From Bradyrhizobium sp. (lineage in GTDB: Bacteria; Pseudomonadota; Alphaproteobacteria; Rhizobiales; Xanthobacteraceae): a stretch of DNA of 64,000 nucleotides. Numbering within the stretch: the first letter of the stretch is position 1; each line of letters opens with the position of its first letter. Of the stretch, positions 63,208 to 64,000 are shown one piece after another. The DNA lies in NCBI RefSeq assembly GCF_030646015.1, contig NZ_JAUSLT010000132.1, positions 1-64,000 on the forward strand, written 5' to 3'. Under the pieces are notes generated by a model, which ran no database searches, had not been told where the DNA came from, and saw only the letters and a list, made by a program, of their open reading frames with translations. The position numbers and the translations under genes are program-made.

Positions 63208-63825
63208 TCATGCCGCCGGCTGTGCGCATCCCATATACATGTAGGTCATCGGACGTGGTCCCTTAGCATACTCCGTTCGAAGCTTCAGGATAGCGAAACC
63301 GGCCGAGCGGATGAGGTCGTCCATTTTTCGGTCCAGATGGCAACCGCCGGCAACGTGGCCCCAAATGGGAGTAAGCCGATGTTGCCAGCGTTCGATTCCG
63401 GACTCGGGTGAAAGCCCATGTTCGACGAAGAGCAGCTGGCCGTGCGGCTTCAGTACCCGTCGCATCTCGCGTAATGCGGCCAATGGGTCCGGGATCGAAC
63501 AGAGCGTCCACGTCATCACCACGGTGTCCATGGTGTTTTCAGCGAGCGGAATCTCTGTCGCAGACCCCTGCAGGAATTCGGCGCGGACACCGGCCGCGGC
63601 AGCGCGTCGCCGCGCGATCGCGAGCAAACGGGGCGATGGGTCGATCCCGAATACGATCTCGACCCGCTTGTCGTAGAACGGAAAATTTAATCCTGATCCG
63701 ACGCCGACTTCGAGCACTCTCCCGGTTGCTGCGGCAACCACCTCGCGACGATACTTCTGCAGCGGACGCTGCCGCATGACCAGATCAAGGATGGAGGGCA
63801 GAACCCAGTGGTCGTAGAAATTCAC
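63208..63825 (-). CDS. class I SAM-dependent methyltransferase
   Basis: A methyltransferase of about 205 residues (221 if the TTG at 63873 is used). Motif I VLEVGVGSGLNFPFY, acidic motif II FGIDPSPRLLAIARRR, then MDTVVMTWTLCSIPDPLAAL and LKPHGQLLFVEHG. UbiE/phospholipid-type methyltransferases share these. The start is chosen at GTG 63825 with GAGG upstream since similar proteins start near VNFYDHWVLP. Convergent with the ATP-grasp gene. Confidence 0.82.
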   Translation of the reverse strand: MNFYDHWVLPSILDLVMRQRPLQKYRREVVAAATGRVLEVGVGSGLNFPFYDKRVEIVFGIDPSPRLLAIARRRAAAAGVRAEFLQGSATEIPLAENTMDTVVMTWTLCSIPDPLAALREMRRVLKPHGQLLFVEHGLSPESGIERWQHRLTPIWGHVAGGCHLDRKMDDLIRSAGFAILKLRTEYAKGPRPMTYMYMGCAQPAA

Positions 63826-63895
63826 AGCTGCCTCGTTGCGATCCAATGATAAAATTGTTCCAACGATGCTCAACTGGCAAGCTCACCGCCGAACG

Positions 63896-64000
63896 TCACG
63901 AAAGCTCGTCCGGCGTCGTTGGATCCCGCTCGGTCCAATGAATCGACGGGACGCTCGTAGAATACGGGACTTTCGCCGACCATTTGTCGTGCAGCGAATT
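63896..64000 (-). CDS. possible 3' end of a gene running past the window edge
   Basis: A minus-strand frame open from the window edge to a TGA at 63898-63896 reads NSLHDKWSAKVPYSTSVPSI then HWTERDPTTPDELS, with GC-rich third positions. A second frame, ending TGA at 63872-63870 overlapping the TTG alternative of the methyltransferase, is also open. Too short to decide. Confidence 0.3.
   Translation of the reverse strand, partial: NSLHDKWSAKVPYSTSVPSIHWTERDPTTPDELS

Overview
The window reads as chromosomal DNA of a GC-rich alphaproteobacterium of the Bradyrhizobium/Rhodopseudomonas group (Nitrobacteraceae). This is inferred from gene families: many small conserved rhizobial proteins, DUF2336, Tim44-like and DUF6522 proteins, a PhyR/EcfG-type stress promoter, GTTC-N7-GTTC LexA box and FixK2/FNR-type boxes, and palindromic intergenic repeats of the kind common in these genomes. 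I see no rRNA, tRNA, CRISPR array, insertion sequence or prophage. The window is therefore mostly host chromosome with small accessory patches.

Layout. 0-6 kb: 3' part of gcvP, a tandem pair of DUF1835/DUF3658-like genes (the downstream copy broken by a nonsense codon and a frameshift), then recA with a LexA box. 6-11.5 kb: small rhizobial proteins (DUF6894, two zinc-ribbon proteins), two Crp/Fnr regulators in tandem (the first frameshifted), a 60-codon gene behind an EcfG-type promoter, a 42-residue lipoprotein, a PaaI-like thioesterase and an HdeA-like protein. 11.6-18.9 kb: a branched-chain amino acid type ABC uptake operon, divergent from a class II aldolase and an MFS exporter. 19-22 kb: an HlyD/FtsX/ATPase efflux operon. 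22-36.5 kb: redox and signalling genes, namely cytochrome b561, DedA, Crp/Fnr regulators, a c-type cytochrome, a PQQ dehydrogenase, an orthocaspase, a globin-coupled chemoreceptor, DUF2336 and a PAS-GGDEF-EAL protein. 36.8-44 kb: a GNAT/cupin pair, a FrnE-like DsbA protein, a thioesterase, and two XRE/MmyB-type regulators flanking a cysteine-rich repeat protein.

44-46 kb holds a compact nitric-oxide-type module. A group III truncated haemoglobin and a 51-residue membrane protein diverge from an NsrR-like Rrf2 regulator and a DUF6522 protein, across a perfect 29-bp palindrome. 46-52 kb: a SET-domain protein, a secreted protein, then a TetR regulator with a carotenoid oxygenase, MAPEG protein, two membrane proteins and a small conserved protein. 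The same promoter/operator cassette stands in front of the oxygenase and of the second membrane-protein gene, so TetR probably controls both. 52-64 kb: an SH3 protein, an HExxE protein, fumarase, formaldehyde/glutathione functions (GFA, GST), a lectin-like protein, a Tim44-like protein, an AhpD-like protein, a possibly circularly permuted ATP-grasp enzyme and a methyltransferase.

The unifying signal is regulatory. Several promoters carry perfect or consensus FixK2/FNR boxes (6898, 18927, 22755, 25346, 61290). Two signalling genes share a longer FNR-like element (31957 and 36518). A substantial part of this window is therefore probably controlled by oxygen limitation or nitrosative stress.
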